From: Burkholderia ambifaria
Lineage (GTDB): Bacteria; Pseudomonadota; Gammaproteobacteria; Burkholderiales; Burkholderiaceae
Assembly (NCBI RefSeq): GCF_001443045.1
Contig: NZ_LKPJ01000009.1
Span: 124,763 to 188,762 of the forward strand
Reading direction: 5' to 3'
DNA: 64,000 nucleotides
Part shown: positions 1-8,395 of the stretch, piece after piece
Position numbering within the stretch: position 1 is the first letter of the stretch
Layout of the letters: every line of letters starts with the position of its first letter
Translations under genes and position numbers: made by a program
The notes under the pieces: generated by a model
What the model was told of the DNA's origin: nothing
Seen by the model: only the letters and a program-made list of their open reading frames with translations
The model's database searches: none

Positions 1-825
1 GGCCGCGAACGCGCCGTAGGCGATCGCGAGCAGGCGCACGCTGTCGTCGATCGAGAATATCGAGCCGTTGATCGCTTCGACGAAGCGCGGCCGGTCCTCT
101 TCACGCGCTGCGGCGATGCACTGAAACACGATCGCCGACACTTCGTGAAGGTCGTTCGCGCGCAGCAATGCCGGCAGGCGCGCGGCGATCCGGTCAGCCG
201 GCTCTTCATGCAGCGCGGCGCCGAAGTCGAGCACGGCAGTCATCGGATTGCGGTCCTGCTTCACGCGATCGAGCGCCGACGCAGGCGAAGCGGCCGCCGC
301 TTGCGCGTCATCGCCGGGCGAGGCCCGCAACGCGTCCGCCACCTGCTGCGTCCACTCGGGAAAGATCATCCGCACGTTGCCGAACTGCTCGCCGCCTTGC
401 GCGGCCGGGTTCCATCGGTAGACGATCGTGCCGCCGTGAATGAACGGCGAATACAGGTGCTCGGGCGTTTGCGGCAGCGGCCGCCGGTTGATCGGCAGCC
501 ACGCGAGCGTCAGCCAGTCGTAGCGGCCGGTGGCGGGCACCGACGGGCTGGAACTCGCGACGACCTGCCAGGTGCCGCGGTTCGCATAGCGTCGGCGGGC
601 ATCGGGCACCGCGACGGTCTGCTGTTTCGCGGTATCGAAGTAGGTGGCGCCGGTCACGTTCGCGCCGCTGTCCGGGGCCGGCGTGAGGGTGGCGATGACC
701 CACGATGCACCGTCGGCCGAACGATAGTCGGACGGCTGCAGCGTGGCGACATCGTGCACCATGCGCGTTTCGGCGGCGACGGGGCTCGGCGGGAGATGGG
801 CGGGACCGGCGACGATACTCGGCAT
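1..825 (-). CDS. Hypothetical protein, C-terminus cut by the window edge
   Basis: The minus-strand frame is open for 275 codons from the ATG at 825 to the window edge with no stop, so the C-terminus is missing. A good ribosome binding site (GAGGA) lies about 7 bases before the start. The product begins MPSIVAGPAHLPPSP and has no signal peptide or membrane segment. Its first half is rich in aromatic and Thr/Val residues. The later part is helical and acidic-basic and contains a segment reading FVEAINGSIFSIDDS. I do not recognise the family. It is divergent from the ArsR regulator at 1124, across a 298-base gap that must hold both promoters. Very strong third-position G/C bias supports coding. 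Confidence 0.72.
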   Translation of the reverse strand, partial: MPSIVAGPAHLPPSPVAAETRMVHDVATLQPSDYRSADGASWVIATLTPAPDSGANVTGATYFDTAKQQTVAVPDARRRYANRGTWQVVASSSPSVPATGRYDWLTLAWLPINRRPLPQTPEHLYSPFIHGGTIVYRWNPAAQGGEQFGNVRMIFPEWTQQVADALRASPGDDAQAAAASPASALDRVKQDRNPMTAVLDFGAALHEEPADRIAARLPALLRANDLHEVSAIVFQCIAAAREEDRPRFVEAINGSIFSIDDSVRLLAIAYGAFAA

Positions 826-1123
826 GGATTTCCTCGGAATCGGGTGCGTATCGGCGAACGCGAACCGAACGCAAACGATATGCGGCGGCGCAGGTTGTTT
901 TCCGTAACTGTAGAACGTCGTGGCCGGAAACGGAAACCGGCCGCAGCGGCTACAGGTCGCGCAACCCGCTCACACGTTCCGCCGCTCGGGCTTGCCGTGC
1001 CGATCGGCGTCGACGCGCAGGGGCTCGCACCGCATCCGGACGACTGGCGCGATCGTCCGCCAAACCGGTTGTCCACGTTTCGTCATTTAGCTAATATTCA
1101 AAACGTCAAACGAGGCCGAACCC

Positions 1124-1423
1124 ATGGACGACGTCACCCGCATCAGCGCACTGGCCAACGAAAGCCGTCTGGCCGTGATGCGCTGGCTCAAGCAGCCGCG
1201 CAAGCACTTCCCGCCGCAGCCGCACGGCGACTTCGACGAACTCGGCGTGTGCTGCACCTACATCACCGAGAAGCTCGGCATCGCGCCGGCGACGACTACC
1301 CGCCACATGCGCATCCTCGCGGATGCCGGGCTCGTGCAGGCGACGCGCGTCGGCAAGTTCACGTACTACAGGCGGATCGACGATGCGCTGCATCAGTTGG
1401 GCCGCGATCTCCTGCAACTTTGA
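1124..1423 (+). CDS. ArsR/SmtB-family transcriptional regulator
   Basis: This 99-residue protein is the usual size for the family. It has a winged helix-turn-helix: an N-terminal helix with ISALANESRLAVMRWL, then a recognition region (TEKLGIAPATTTRHMRIL) at about residues 48-65 and a wing containing VGKFTYYRR. A Cys pair (GVCCTYIT) sits where many ArsR proteins read GVCVTDLA. It lacks the classic ELCVCDL metal box, so the inducer need not be a metal. The stop is 20 bases before a PLP-decarboxylase gene on the same strand, which suggests an operon in which the regulator controls itself and the enzyme. The A/T-rich stretch at 1084-1112 just upstream is the likely operator region. Confidence 0.85.
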   Translation: MDDVTRISALANESRLAVMRWLKQPRKHFPPQPHGDFDELGVCCTYITEKLGIAPATTTRHMRILADAGLVQATRVGKFTYYRRIDDALHQLGRDLLQL

Positions 1424-1443
1424 CCTTCACCGAGGCAATCGAC

Positions 1444-2796
1444 ATGGATGAACTCGCCCTGCTGGCCGACGCCGACCGGCGCGCGCACGCGTATCTCGCC
1501 GCGACGAACGACCGGCGCACGTATCCCGACGCGGCCGCGCTCGCCGGCCTCGCGGCCTTCGACGAGCCGCTGCCCGACATGGGCCGCCCGGCCGGCGACA
1601 TGCTGCGCCTGCTCGACGAACGCGGCACGCCCGCGACCGTCGCATCGAACGGCCCGAACTACTTCGGCTTCGTGATCGGCGCGACGCTGCCGGCCGCGGC
1701 GGCGGCCGAGCGGCTGATGCTCGCATGGGATCAATGCGCGTCGTCGTTCGTGAATTCGCCGGTGGCCGCGACGATCGAGCGGCAGGCCGCGCGCTGGGTC
1801 GTCGATGTGCTCGGGCTGCCCGAGGGCAGCGCGGTCGGCTTCGGGACGAGCGCGACGGCCTGCACGCTGGTCGCGCTGGTTGCCGCGCGGCGTGCGCTGC
1901 TCGCGCGCAAGGGCTGGGACGTCGACGAGGACGGCCTGATCGGCGCGCCCGAGGTCAAGGTCGTGGTCTCCGAGCTCGTGCACGTCACGGTGAAGAAGGC
2001 GCTGCGCGTGCTCGGCTTCGGGATGAAGCGCGTCATCGTCGCGCCGGTCGACACGCATGGCCGCATCGACCCCGCGGAACTGCCGCCGCTGGACGACATG
2101 ACGATCCTCTGCCTGCAGGCCGGCGAAGTGAACACCGGCGAATTCGATCCGTTCGCGGCGCTGATTCCGCCTGCGAAGGCCGCCGGCGCGTGGGTGCACG
2201 TGGACGGTGCGTTCGGGCTGTGGGCGCGCGCGTCGTCGAAGCGCGTGCTGACCGAAGGCATCGACGGCGCGGACAGCTGGACGACCGACGGCCACAAGTG
2301 GCTCAACACGCCGTACGACGGCGCGATGGTGATCTGCCGCGACGCGGCCGCGCTCGCGAGCGCGATGAACAGCGATGCCGTCTACCTGAGCGGCGCGCAG
2401 GATGCGCAGAAGAACCTGAACCTCGAATTCTCGCGGCGGGCGCGCGGCATTCCGGTGTGGGCCGCGCTGCGCGCGCTCGGCCGCGCCGGCGTGGCGACGA
2501 TGGTCGAGCGGCATTGCGTGCAGGCCGCGCGCGTCGCGGACGGCCTGCGTGCGGCCGGCTACGACGTGCTGAACCGTGTCGTGCTGAACCAGGTGCTCGT
2601 GCGCGCCGGCACCGACGACGAGACGATCGCGATCCTTCAGGCCGCGCAGGATTCGGGCGAGGTCTGGTTCGGGCAGACCGTGTGGCAGGGGCGGCCGGCG
2701 TTTCGGATCAGTGTGTCGTCGTGGCGCACCGAGGATGAACACATCGACCGCCTCGTCGCACTGCTGACGAAGCTGCGCGGCGTGCACGTGGGCTGA
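1444..2796 (+). CDS. PLP-dependent decarboxylase / aminotransferase-fold enzyme
   Basis: This 450-residue group II decarboxylase (fold type I) follows the ArsR gene by 20 bases. The PLP-binding lysine is in TTDGHKWLN (K285). The aspartate that contacts the pyridine nitrogen is in HVDGAFG (about D254), and the glycine/threonine segment GFGTSATACT lies near residue 138. The family includes glutamate, aromatic amino-acid and diaminobutyrate decarboxylases. The substrate cannot be read from the sequence, and many such Burkholderia proteins are annotated only as aspartate aminotransferase family or pyridoxal-dependent decarboxylase. The ATG at 1444 gives full family length. A longer reading frame extends upstream through the ArsR gene but is not a plausible protein. 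Confidence 0.88.
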   Translation: MDELALLADADRRAHAYLAATNDRRTYPDAAALAGLAAFDEPLPDMGRPAGDMLRLLDERGTPATVASNGPNYFGFVIGATLPAAAAAERLMLAWDQCASSFVNSPVAATIERQAARWVVDVLGLPEGSAVGFGTSATACTLVALVAARRALLARKGWDVDEDGLIGAPEVKVVVSELVHVTVKKALRVLGFGMKRVIVAPVDTHGRIDPAELPPLDDMTILCLQAGEVNTGEFDPFAALIPPAKAAGAWVHVDGAFGLWARASSKRVLTEGIDGADSWTTDGHKWLNTPYDGAMVICRDAAALASAMNSDAVYLSGAQDAQKNLNLEFSRRARGIPVWAALRALGRAGVATMVERHCVQAARVADGLRAAGYDVLNRVVLNQVLVRAGTDDETIAILQAAQDSGEVWFGQTVWQGRPAFRISVSSWRTEDEHIDRLVALLTKLRGVHVG

Positions 2797-2807
2797 GCGG
2801 CAGCACT

Positions 2808-2824
2808 GCGCGCGCCCAGCGCGC
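2808..2824. terminator. GC-rich hairpin between convergent genes
   Basis: A 6-bp stem (GCGCGC, 5-base loop, GCGCGC) lies 12 bases after the decarboxylase stop and 25 bases before the end of the convergent LysR gene. No clear T-run follows it, so the terminator call is weak. Position is the main argument. Confidence 0.35.
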
Positions 2825-2848
2825 GGCGCTTGTTGTGCGCTGCGTCGA

Positions 2849-3772
2849 TTACGTGCCGTCGTCGTCCTTCCCCGGCACGCTCGCCGAGGCCGCCTTCAGG
2901 CATTCGATCAGATGCAGCGCGGCCGGCGTCAGCAACGCATGCCGCCGCATCACGATGGCGACGGTCAACGCCGGCAGCGGCTCGACGAGATCGAGCGCGA
3001 CGATCCCGCGCGACTTGCGTTCGACGTCGGCGAGCGGCCGTGCGAACACGCCGAGCGCATCCGTCTGCGACACGAGCCCGAGCGTCGCGGCAAACGACGG
3101 GCAGTGAAGCACCCGCTTCGGCATCTCGAGTCCGGACGGCGCGAAGATCGAGCGCACCAGATCGTCGCCGCCTTCCCCGTAACGCGGCACACACCATTGC
3201 GCATCGCCAAGCTCGCGCAGCGAGCGCGCACGCGCCAGACGATGCCGGCTTCGTGCGACGACCACGAACGCCGTGCGGAACAGCGCAATGCTCGCGAATT
3301 CGTCGGGGTCCGGCATCGCGTTCGACAGTTGATGGGTGACGATGAAATCGAGCGAACCGTCGCGCAGCCGCGCGAGGTCCGTCGCGGTCAGCGCATCGTC
3401 GACGTTTACGGTCGCGCCGGGCAGCTTGCGCGTGAACGCGTCGAACGCACGCGGCAGGATCGTCAGCGCGACGGTCGGGCTGACCGCGATCGATACCGAT
3501 CCGGTCGTGCCGAGCCGCAACTGCTCGATTTCGTCGCGCGTGCGCTGGAGTTCCTCGACGATCAGCCGTGCGCGAATCGCGAATGCGCTGCCGTAGTCGG
3601 TCAGCGCGACGCCCTTCACGCTGCGCATTACGAGCGGCACGCCGAGCTCGCCTTCGAGTTCGCGCACGATGCTGCTGACGGCCGGCTGCGTGACGCCGAG
3701 CGCGCGGGCCGCGCCGCGAATGGTGCGGTGCTCGGCGACCGCGAGAAACGCGTTGAGCTGCTTGAGCTTCAT
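2849..3772 (-). CDS. LysR-family transcriptional regulator
   Basis: This is a 307-residue LysR regulator starting MKLKQLNAFLAVAEHRTI. The N-terminal winged HTH contains RGAARALGVTQPAVSSIVRELE. The effector domain begins with the typical GTTGSVSIAVSP stretch near residue 90. I chose the ATG at 3772 because LysR proteins begin a few residues before the HTH. A longer open frame reaches 4117 but is only the antisense of the neighbouring hydrolase. It is divergent from the hydrolase at 3867 with a 94-base gap, the usual arrangement of a LysR regulator and its target. The inducer is probably a substrate or product of that enzyme. Confidence 0.9.
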   Translation of the reverse strand: MKLKQLNAFLAVAEHRTIRGAARALGVTQPAVSSIVRELEGELGVPLVMRSVKGVALTDYGSAFAIRARLIVEELQRTRDEIEQLRLGTTGSVSIAVSPTVALTILPRAFDAFTRKLPGATVNVDDALTATDLARLRDGSLDFIVTHQLSNAMPDPDEFASIALFRTAFVVVARSRHRLARARSLRELGDAQWCVPRYGEGGDDLVRSIFAPSGLEMPKRVLHCPSFAATLGLVSQTDALGVFARPLADVERKSRGIVALDLVEPLPALTVAIVMRRHALLTPAALHLIECLKAASASVPGKDDDGT

Positions 3773-3791
3773 AGGTGACAAGGAAAAGTTA

Positions 3792-3804
3792 TCGTATGAA
3801 ACGA
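3792..3804. promoter_or_regulatory. Candidate LysR box (T-N11-A)
   Basis: TCGT-N5-ACGA is a perfect T-N11-A dyad in the 94-base gap between the divergent LysR and hydrolase genes, 20 bases upstream of the LysR start. The surroundings are A/T rich, unlike the flanking genes. This matches the known consensus for LysR activation sites. It was found by eye only. Confidence 0.45.
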
Positions 3805-3866
3805 AATCTTGGATTTTTCTTATCGGATCGAGTGTATATGCTCGGGGCTTTTCGGGAGTGACCGCG

Positions 3867-5090
3867 ATGATTCTCGTGAACCAGCAACGGCTGTGGGATT
3901 CGCTGATGGAGATGGCGAAGATCGGTGCGACCGCGCACGGCGGCAGTTGCCGGCTCGCGCTGAGCGCCGACGAGGTGCTCGGCCGGCAACGCTTCATCCG
4001 CTGGTGCGAGGAGGCCGGCTGCGAAATCCGCATCGATCCGATCGGCAACGTGTTCGCGCGCCGGCCCGGTACGCAGCCCGACGCGCCGGCCGTGATGTGC
4101 GGCAGCCATCTCGACACGCAGCCGCTCGGCGGCCGCTTCGACGGCGTCTATGGCGTGCTCGCGGGCCTCGAGGCGATTCGTGCGCTGAACGAGCACGGCA
4201 TCGTCACCCGCCATCCGATCGACGTCGTCGCGTGGACCAACGAAGAAGGGTCGCGCTTCACGCCGGGCATGATGGGCTCGGCCGTCTACGCGGGTACGCT
4301 GGATCTCGACTACGCGCTGGCCCGGCCGTGCATGCAGACGGGCGTGCTGCTCGGCGACGAACTCGAGCGCACCGGCTTCGCCGGCCGCGAGCGCGAGCGG
4401 CAGATGCCGAAAGCCTATTTCGAAGCGCATATCGAGCAGGGCCCGGTGCTGGAGAACGCCGGCCTGCCGATTGGCGTCGTGACCGGCGTGCAGGGCATCT
4501 ACGAACTCGACGTCACGGTGACCGGCTTCGAGTCGCATGCGGGCACGACGCCGATGAGCGTGCGCCGTGATGCAATGGGCGTGGCGGCCGCGATGATCGC
4601 CGCGATCGTCGACCATGGGCACGCGTTCGATGCCGATGCGCGCGTGACCGTCGGCCATGTCGCGTGCCAGCCGAACTCGCCGAGCACGATACCCGGCCTG
4701 GTCAAGTTCAGCGTCGACGTGCGCCATCCGTCGCTGCCGGCGCTGAAGCGGCTCGTCGCCGATATCGAGGCGATCTGCCGGGAGCGCATTCCGCTGCGCG
4801 GCACGCAGGTGCAGGTGCAGACCATCGCCGAATACGAGCCGGTGGTGTTCGACGCCGGGTGCGTCGCGCGCGTGCGGCAGGCGACGTCCGCCGCCGGCTA
4901 TCCGTACATGGAGATGTGCAGCGGCGCGGGGCACGACGCGGTGAACCTGTCGTACGTCGCGCCGAGCGCGATGGTGTTCGTCCCGTGCAAGGCCGGGCTG
5001 AGCCACAACGAGGCCGAGGATGCCGATCCGGTGCACCTCGCGCAAGGCGCGTCGGTGCTGGCGAACCTGCTGGCCGATTGCGCGCGGTAG
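3867..5090 (+). CDS. Zn-dependent M20-type amidohydrolase (N-carbamoyl-L-amino acid hydrolase / allantoate amidohydrolase type)
   Basis: This 407-residue peptidase M20-fold enzyme is of the hydantoinase/carbamoylase class. The metal ligands are visible: GSHLDT (His, Asp) near residue 75, GRFDGVYG just after it, WTNEEGSRF with the paired Glu near residue 118, AHIEQG near 190, and the C-terminal GAGHDA His near 372. The family cleaves N-carbamoyl amino acids, ureidoglycolate or allantoate, releasing CO2 and ammonia in pyrimidine, hydantoin or purine salvage. It lies downstream of a divergent LysR gene, which suggests substrate-induced expression. Nothing here distinguishes carbamoylase from allantoate hydrolase, so no symbol is given. 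The start at 3867 is the first ATG after the promoter gap. Confidence 0.88.
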   Translation: MILVNQQRLWDSLMEMAKIGATAHGGSCRLALSADEVLGRQRFIRWCEEAGCEIRIDPIGNVFARRPGTQPDAPAVMCGSHLDTQPLGGRFDGVYGVLAGLEAIRALNEHGIVTRHPIDVVAWTNEEGSRFTPGMMGSAVYAGTLDLDYALARPCMQTGVLLGDELERTGFAGRERERQMPKAYFEAHIEQGPVLENAGLPIGVVTGVQGIYELDVTVTGFESHAGTTPMSVRRDAMGVAAAMIAAIVDHGHAFDADARVTVGHVACQPNSPSTIPGLVKFSVDVRHPSLPALKRLVADIEAICRERIPLRGTQVQVQTIAEYEPVVFDAGCVARVRQATSAAGYPYMEMCSGAGHDAVNLSYVAPSAMVFVPCKAGLSHNEAEDADPVHLAQGASVLANLLADCAR

Positions 5091-5228
5091 CGGTGTGCGT
5101 CGGGTGTGCGCCGGCATGCGCGCACGCTTTTCTCGTCTGCGCGAAAATGTCGGACAATAGCTCGGCATGCGCGCCGCGCCGGCCCGGGCGGCCAGTTCAA
5201 TCGCTGCATTCACGCTGACGAGATCCCC

Positions 5229-5696
5229 ATGTCCACGACACCTCCCCGGGAACTGCTGAAAGCTGCCGACATCGCGAAGATGGAGCCGACGCGCGCGGTG
5301 CATTCGCTGAATCCCAATGCCGTTCGCCTCAAAAGGCAACTCAGCGACCTGACCGGCCTCACGCAAATCGGCGCTCACCTGCTCACGCTGATGCCCGGTC
5401 ACGAATCGGCCGAGTATCACCGCCACCTTTACGAGGAAGAATGCGTGTACGTGCTGTCCGGCACCGGCATCGCCACGATCGGTGAGCGCACTTTCGACAT
5501 CGGGCCCGGTGATTTTCTCGGCTTTCCGCGCGGCGGCGATGCGCACACGTTGCAGAACACCGGCGATGTGCCGCTGCAACTGTTCATCGCCGGCCAGCGC
5601 CTCGAACACGACGTGTGCGAATACCCGAGAATCGGCAAGCGGCTTTACATCGCCGGCGAACTCGAAGCATTCGTCGATCTGCCGAAACAGCCGTAA
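5229..5696 (+). CDS. Cupin-domain protein
   Basis: This 155-residue protein has a single cupin_2 barrel. Motif 1 (HRHLYEEECVYVLSG, residues about 60-75) and motif 2 (GPGDFLGFPRGGDAHTL, about 90-108) supply the usual His, His, Glu and His metal-binding residues. There is no signal peptide and no DNA-binding domain, so it is a small cytoplasmic cupin, possibly an isomerase, dioxygenase or sugar-binding type. The substrate is unknown. It stands alone, 138 bases after the hydrolase and 131 before the SDR, and may be transcribed on its own. Confidence 0.83.
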   Translation: MSTTPPRELLKAADIAKMEPTRAVHSLNPNAVRLKRQLSDLTGLTQIGAHLLTLMPGHESAEYHRHLYEEECVYVLSGTGIATIGERTFDIGPGDFLGFPRGGDAHTLQNTGDVPLQLFIAGQRLEHDVCEYPRIGKRLYIAGELEAFVDLPKQP

Positions 5697-5827
5697 CCGC
5701 CGCGCCTTCGCATCGGCAGGCGGTACCGGCCGCGGCCGCGAGGCCGCCCCGGTTTCGCCGATGCAATCCCTGCGGCGCTTGTCGCCGCGCTTATGATGCG
5801 GGAACGCCACTGACAGGATTTCACGCC

Positions 5828-6649
5828 ATGGACGCGCCGCATCCGCCGATGAACGCCCCGATCTCCGACACGGAACCAGAAACCGAAACCGTCGCCGAGC
5901 CGCGCGCATCGCGCGTGCATCGGCCTGTCGCACTCGTCACCGGATCGACGTCGGGGATCGGCGCGGCCATCGCGCGACGCCTGTCGGCGGACGGTTACGC
6001 GGTGATCCTGCATTCGCGCAGCTCCGCCGAGACCGGCCGCGCGATGGCGCGCGAACTCGGCGCGGCCTACGTGCAGGCCGATCTCGCCGACGATGCGCAG
6101 CGCGTGCGGTTGATCCGCGACGCGCTCGCCGTGCACGGCCGGCTCGACGTGCTGGTCAACAATGCGGGCGTCAGCCGCGTGATTCCGCACGACGATCTCG
6201 CCGCCGCGACGCCCGACGTGTGGCGCGAGATGCACGAGATCAACGTGATCGCGCCGTTCCGGCTCGTTGCCGAAGCGCAGCCCGCGCTGCTCGAAGCGGC
6301 ATCGAGCGGGCGGGCCGGTTGCGTCGTGAACGTCAGCTCGCATGCGGGCGTGCGGCCGAAGGGCGCGTCGATTCCGTACGCGGCGGCGAAGGCCGCGCTC
6401 AATCACACGACGCGCCTGCTTGCGCGCACGCTTGCGCCGGCAATTCGCGTCAACGCGGTGGCGCCGGGGCTCGTCGATACGCCGCTGACCGCCGACTGGA
6501 CCGACGCGCAGCAGCTCTGGCGCGAGCGCGCGCCGATGCGGCGCGCGGCGACGCCGGACGACGTCGCGCAGACGGTCGCGATGCTCGTCGCATCCGACTA
6601 CGTGACGGGCGAGATCGTGATGCTCGACGGGGGAATGAACCTGACGTGA
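5828..6649 (+). CDS. Short-chain dehydrogenase/reductase (FabG-like)
   Basis: This 273-residue classical SDR has a low-complexity N-terminal tail of about 35 residues. The NAD(P) motif TGSTSGIG starts near residue 40. NNAG is near 117, and the catalytic Ser...Tyr-x3-Lys is present as NVSSHAG followed by YAAAK near 180. The C-terminus GEIVMLDGGMNLT is typical of 3-ketoacyl-ACP reductase-like enzymes. The substrate cannot be inferred. The N-terminal extension (Pro, Glu and Thr rich) is unusual, and an internal start is possible, but 5828 has the best position. It is not obviously co-transcribed with its neighbours. Confidence 0.87.
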   Translation: MDAPHPPMNAPISDTEPETETVAEPRASRVHRPVALVTGSTSGIGAAIARRLSADGYAVILHSRSSAETGRAMARELGAAYVQADLADDAQRVRLIRDALAVHGRLDVLVNNAGVSRVIPHDDLAAATPDVWREMHEINVIAPFRLVAEAQPALLEAASSGRAGCVVNVSSHAGVRPKGASIPYAAAKAALNHTTRLLARTLAPAIRVNAVAPGLVDTPLTADWTDAQQLWRERAPMRRAATPDDVAQTVAMLVASDYVTGEIVMLDGGMNLT

Positions 6650-6718
6650 CGGGGCGCGGTCGACGCATGACGCGGCGCGCACCACCAGCGCCGGACGCCG
6701 CGTGCACGCATTCCCGCC

Positions 6719-7078
6719 TCATTGCCGCCCGGTGTCGGGAAACGCGTGCATCGAGAATTCGAAAGCGGCTTCCGCCAGCGTTTCGATATCCGATTGGCTG
6801 CCTTCCAGATGGCCATCGATCCATAGCACGGCGAAGCCGTGCACAAAACTGCGCACGCCGACGCTGAACGCGAGGATCTCCTGCTCGTCGAGCGTGGCGC
6901 CCACCATTCTCCGGATCGCCTCGGTCGTCACCACGCTGTTTTCGCGCCTGGCCTCGATGCGTTCGGCATGGTCCTTGTGCTGGGCCGCGAACCCGCCGTA
7001 CCTGAGCCGGAACAACTCGGCGTGCGCATGCGCGCCGGCAAGCGCGAAGTGAAGGGTGCCGGCATCATGCGCCGGCAC
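6719..7078 (-). pseudogene. TetR-family regulator remnant: C-terminal domain only
   Basis: The 119-residue product resembles the ligand-binding C-terminal domain of TetR proteins with a WHG-type ending (FALAGAHAHAELFRLRYGG, then RSFVHGFAVLWIDG). The N-terminal helix-turn-helix of about 80 residues is absent. Upstream, 46 bases of unrelated sequence separate it from the end of surE, and no frame there encodes an HTH. The gene has therefore lost its DNA-binding half and should be non-functional as a repressor. A regulatory role as an isolated domain is possible but unlikely. Confidence 0.6.
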
Positions 7079-7124
7079 ACGAAGCCGTCTGCCGGTTTCG
7101 CGGCTGGCCGGCCGGCCGCGCCGC

Positions 7125-7904
7125 TCAGCCCAGGCTCGACCGCAGCCGCGCCAGCGCCTGATCGTGCGTGCGTTCGAACTTCAGCGGCGTGACGGCGATA
7201 TGGCCTTCGCCGAGCGCGACCGTTTCCGAATCCGCATCGTCGTCGCGCGGGGCGCGCGCCAGTTTCAGCCAGTGGTATTCGATGTCGCGCGGATCGCGCC
7301 CCGACACGATTTCGACGCCCTGCAGCGTGCCGGCGCCCTGGTTCGTCACCTTCAAGCCGCGCACGTCGTCGGCCGGCCGCGCCGGGAAATTCACGTTGAG
7401 ACACGCGTCGCGATCCCAGCCGGCCGCGACGAGCCGGCGAATCACGTCCGGCGCGTGCGTGCGCGCCGTATTCCACGGCACCGCGTTGCGGTCGCTGAAT
7501 GCCTGGCTCAGTGCGATCGCCGGCACGCCGACCAGCATGCTCGTCATCGCGGCGCCGACCGTGCCGGAGAACACCGTTTCGGTGCCGAGGTTCGCGCCGC
7601 GATTCACGCCGGACAGCACGACGTCGGGCCGCGCGTCCTTCATCAGGTGGCTGACCGCGATCGCGACGCAATCGCCCGGCGTGCCGCGCACGGCGAAGCG
7701 GCGCTCGCCCTTGCGATGCACGCGCAGCGGTTCGTGCAGGCTCAGCGAATGCGACGTGCCGCTCTGGTCTTCCGCCGGCGCGACGATCCAGACTTCGCGC
7801 GCCAGTTGCGTGGCGACCTGTTCGAGCACTTCAAGGCCGGGGGCGTCGAATCCGTCGTCGTTGGTGAGCAGGACGCGGTCGAACAGCGGGTGGGTTTCTT
7901 GCAT
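7125..7904 (-). CDS. surE: SurE-family 5'/3'-nucleotidase (survival protein paralogue)
   Basis: This 259-residue SurE-family phosphatase hydrolyses nucleoside monophosphates with a divalent metal. The metal-binding signature LLTNDDGFDAPG is at residues 10-21. SGVNRGANLG (about 97-106), YSGTVGAA-like FSGTVGAAM, and the late CLNVNFPA segment are all present. I chose ATG 7904 because GAGGA lies 9 bases upstream and the protein starts just before the conserved motif. In Burkholderia the housekeeping surE is known next to pcm/nlpD/rpoS. Here it is isolated next to a broken TetR gene, so it is probably a second copy. Confidence 0.85.
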   Translation of the reverse strand: MQETHPLFDRVLLTNDDGFDAPGLEVLEQVATQLAREVWIVAPAEDQSGTSHSLSLHEPLRVHRKGERRFAVRGTPGDCVAIAVSHLMKDARPDVVLSGVNRGANLGTETVFSGTVGAAMTSMLVGVPAIALSQAFSDRNAVPWNTARTHAPDVIRRLVAAGWDRDACLNVNFPARPADDVRGLKVTNQGAGTLQGVEIVSGRDPRDIEYHWLKLARAPRDDDADSETVALGEGHIAVTPLKFERTHDQALARLRSSLG

Positions 7905-8025
7905 CGGGACGATCCTCGCAGATAGGTAATGAGAGGGGAAACGCATCGCGGGTACACCCGCAAGGCTAGCATTGCGTCGCGCTGCGTGTCGTGCCATGCG
8001 GTGCCGCGCCCGGTGCGCGCATGTG

Positions 8026-8052
8026 AAAACGGGCGCATGGCGCGCCCGTTTT
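8026..8052. terminator. Strong symmetric terminator hairpin
   Basis: There is a perfect 11-bp inverted repeat: AAAACGGGCGC, a 5-base loop, GCGCCCGTTTT. The A-run and T-run flank the GC stem, so it can terminate on both strands. It lies 41 bases past the azlD stop (minus strand) and about 120 bases upstream of the surE start, isolating azlCD from surE. Confidence 0.85.
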
Positions 8053-8092
8053 GAGGTTCGATGTACCGCTCGCGCGGCGGGCAGGCGTTGCG

Positions 8093-8395
8093 CTATCCGA
8101 GCAGATACCGCAGCAGGCCGGCCGACGCGACACCGACGATGACGGTCGGCAGGATCGACAGGCGTGTCGCCGCGACCAGCGTGACGGCGAGCGCGAGCAG
8201 GTCGGCCGGGCGCGTCGATACGAAGGCCGGCGCGATCACCGAGATCAGCACGCAACCGGGCACGTTCTCCATCACCGATGCCATCCGCGGGCTCAGCGTG
8301 CGGTTGCGCAGCAGCACGTAGCCGAGCACGCGCGACAGATAGGTCGTCGACGCCATCAGCACGATGGTCGCCACCGTCGCGAAATCAGGCAGCAT
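8093..8395 (-). CDS. azlD: AzlD-family small subunit of a branched-chain amino acid exporter
   Basis: This is a 100-residue integral membrane protein with about three hydrophobic helices (residues 7-28, 40-58, 66-98), the AzlD/YgaH fold. It starts with MLPDFATVATIVLMASTTYL and contains the family LSRVLGY stretch. It overlaps the end of azlC by 11 bases, so translation is coupled. AzlCD pairs export branched-chain or related amino acids such as valine or azaleucine. The pair ends at the strong hairpin at 8026-8052. Confidence 0.88.
   Translation of the reverse strand: MLPDFATVATIVLMASTTYLSRVLGYVLLRNRTLSPRMASVMENVPGCVLISVIAPAFVSTRPADLLALAVTLVAATRLSILPTVIVGVASAGLLRYLLG

Noticed and set aside
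145..1443. N-terminal extension of the decarboxylase frame to 145
   Set aside because: It crosses the ArsR gene and the antisense of the first gene. Real homology starts at 1444.
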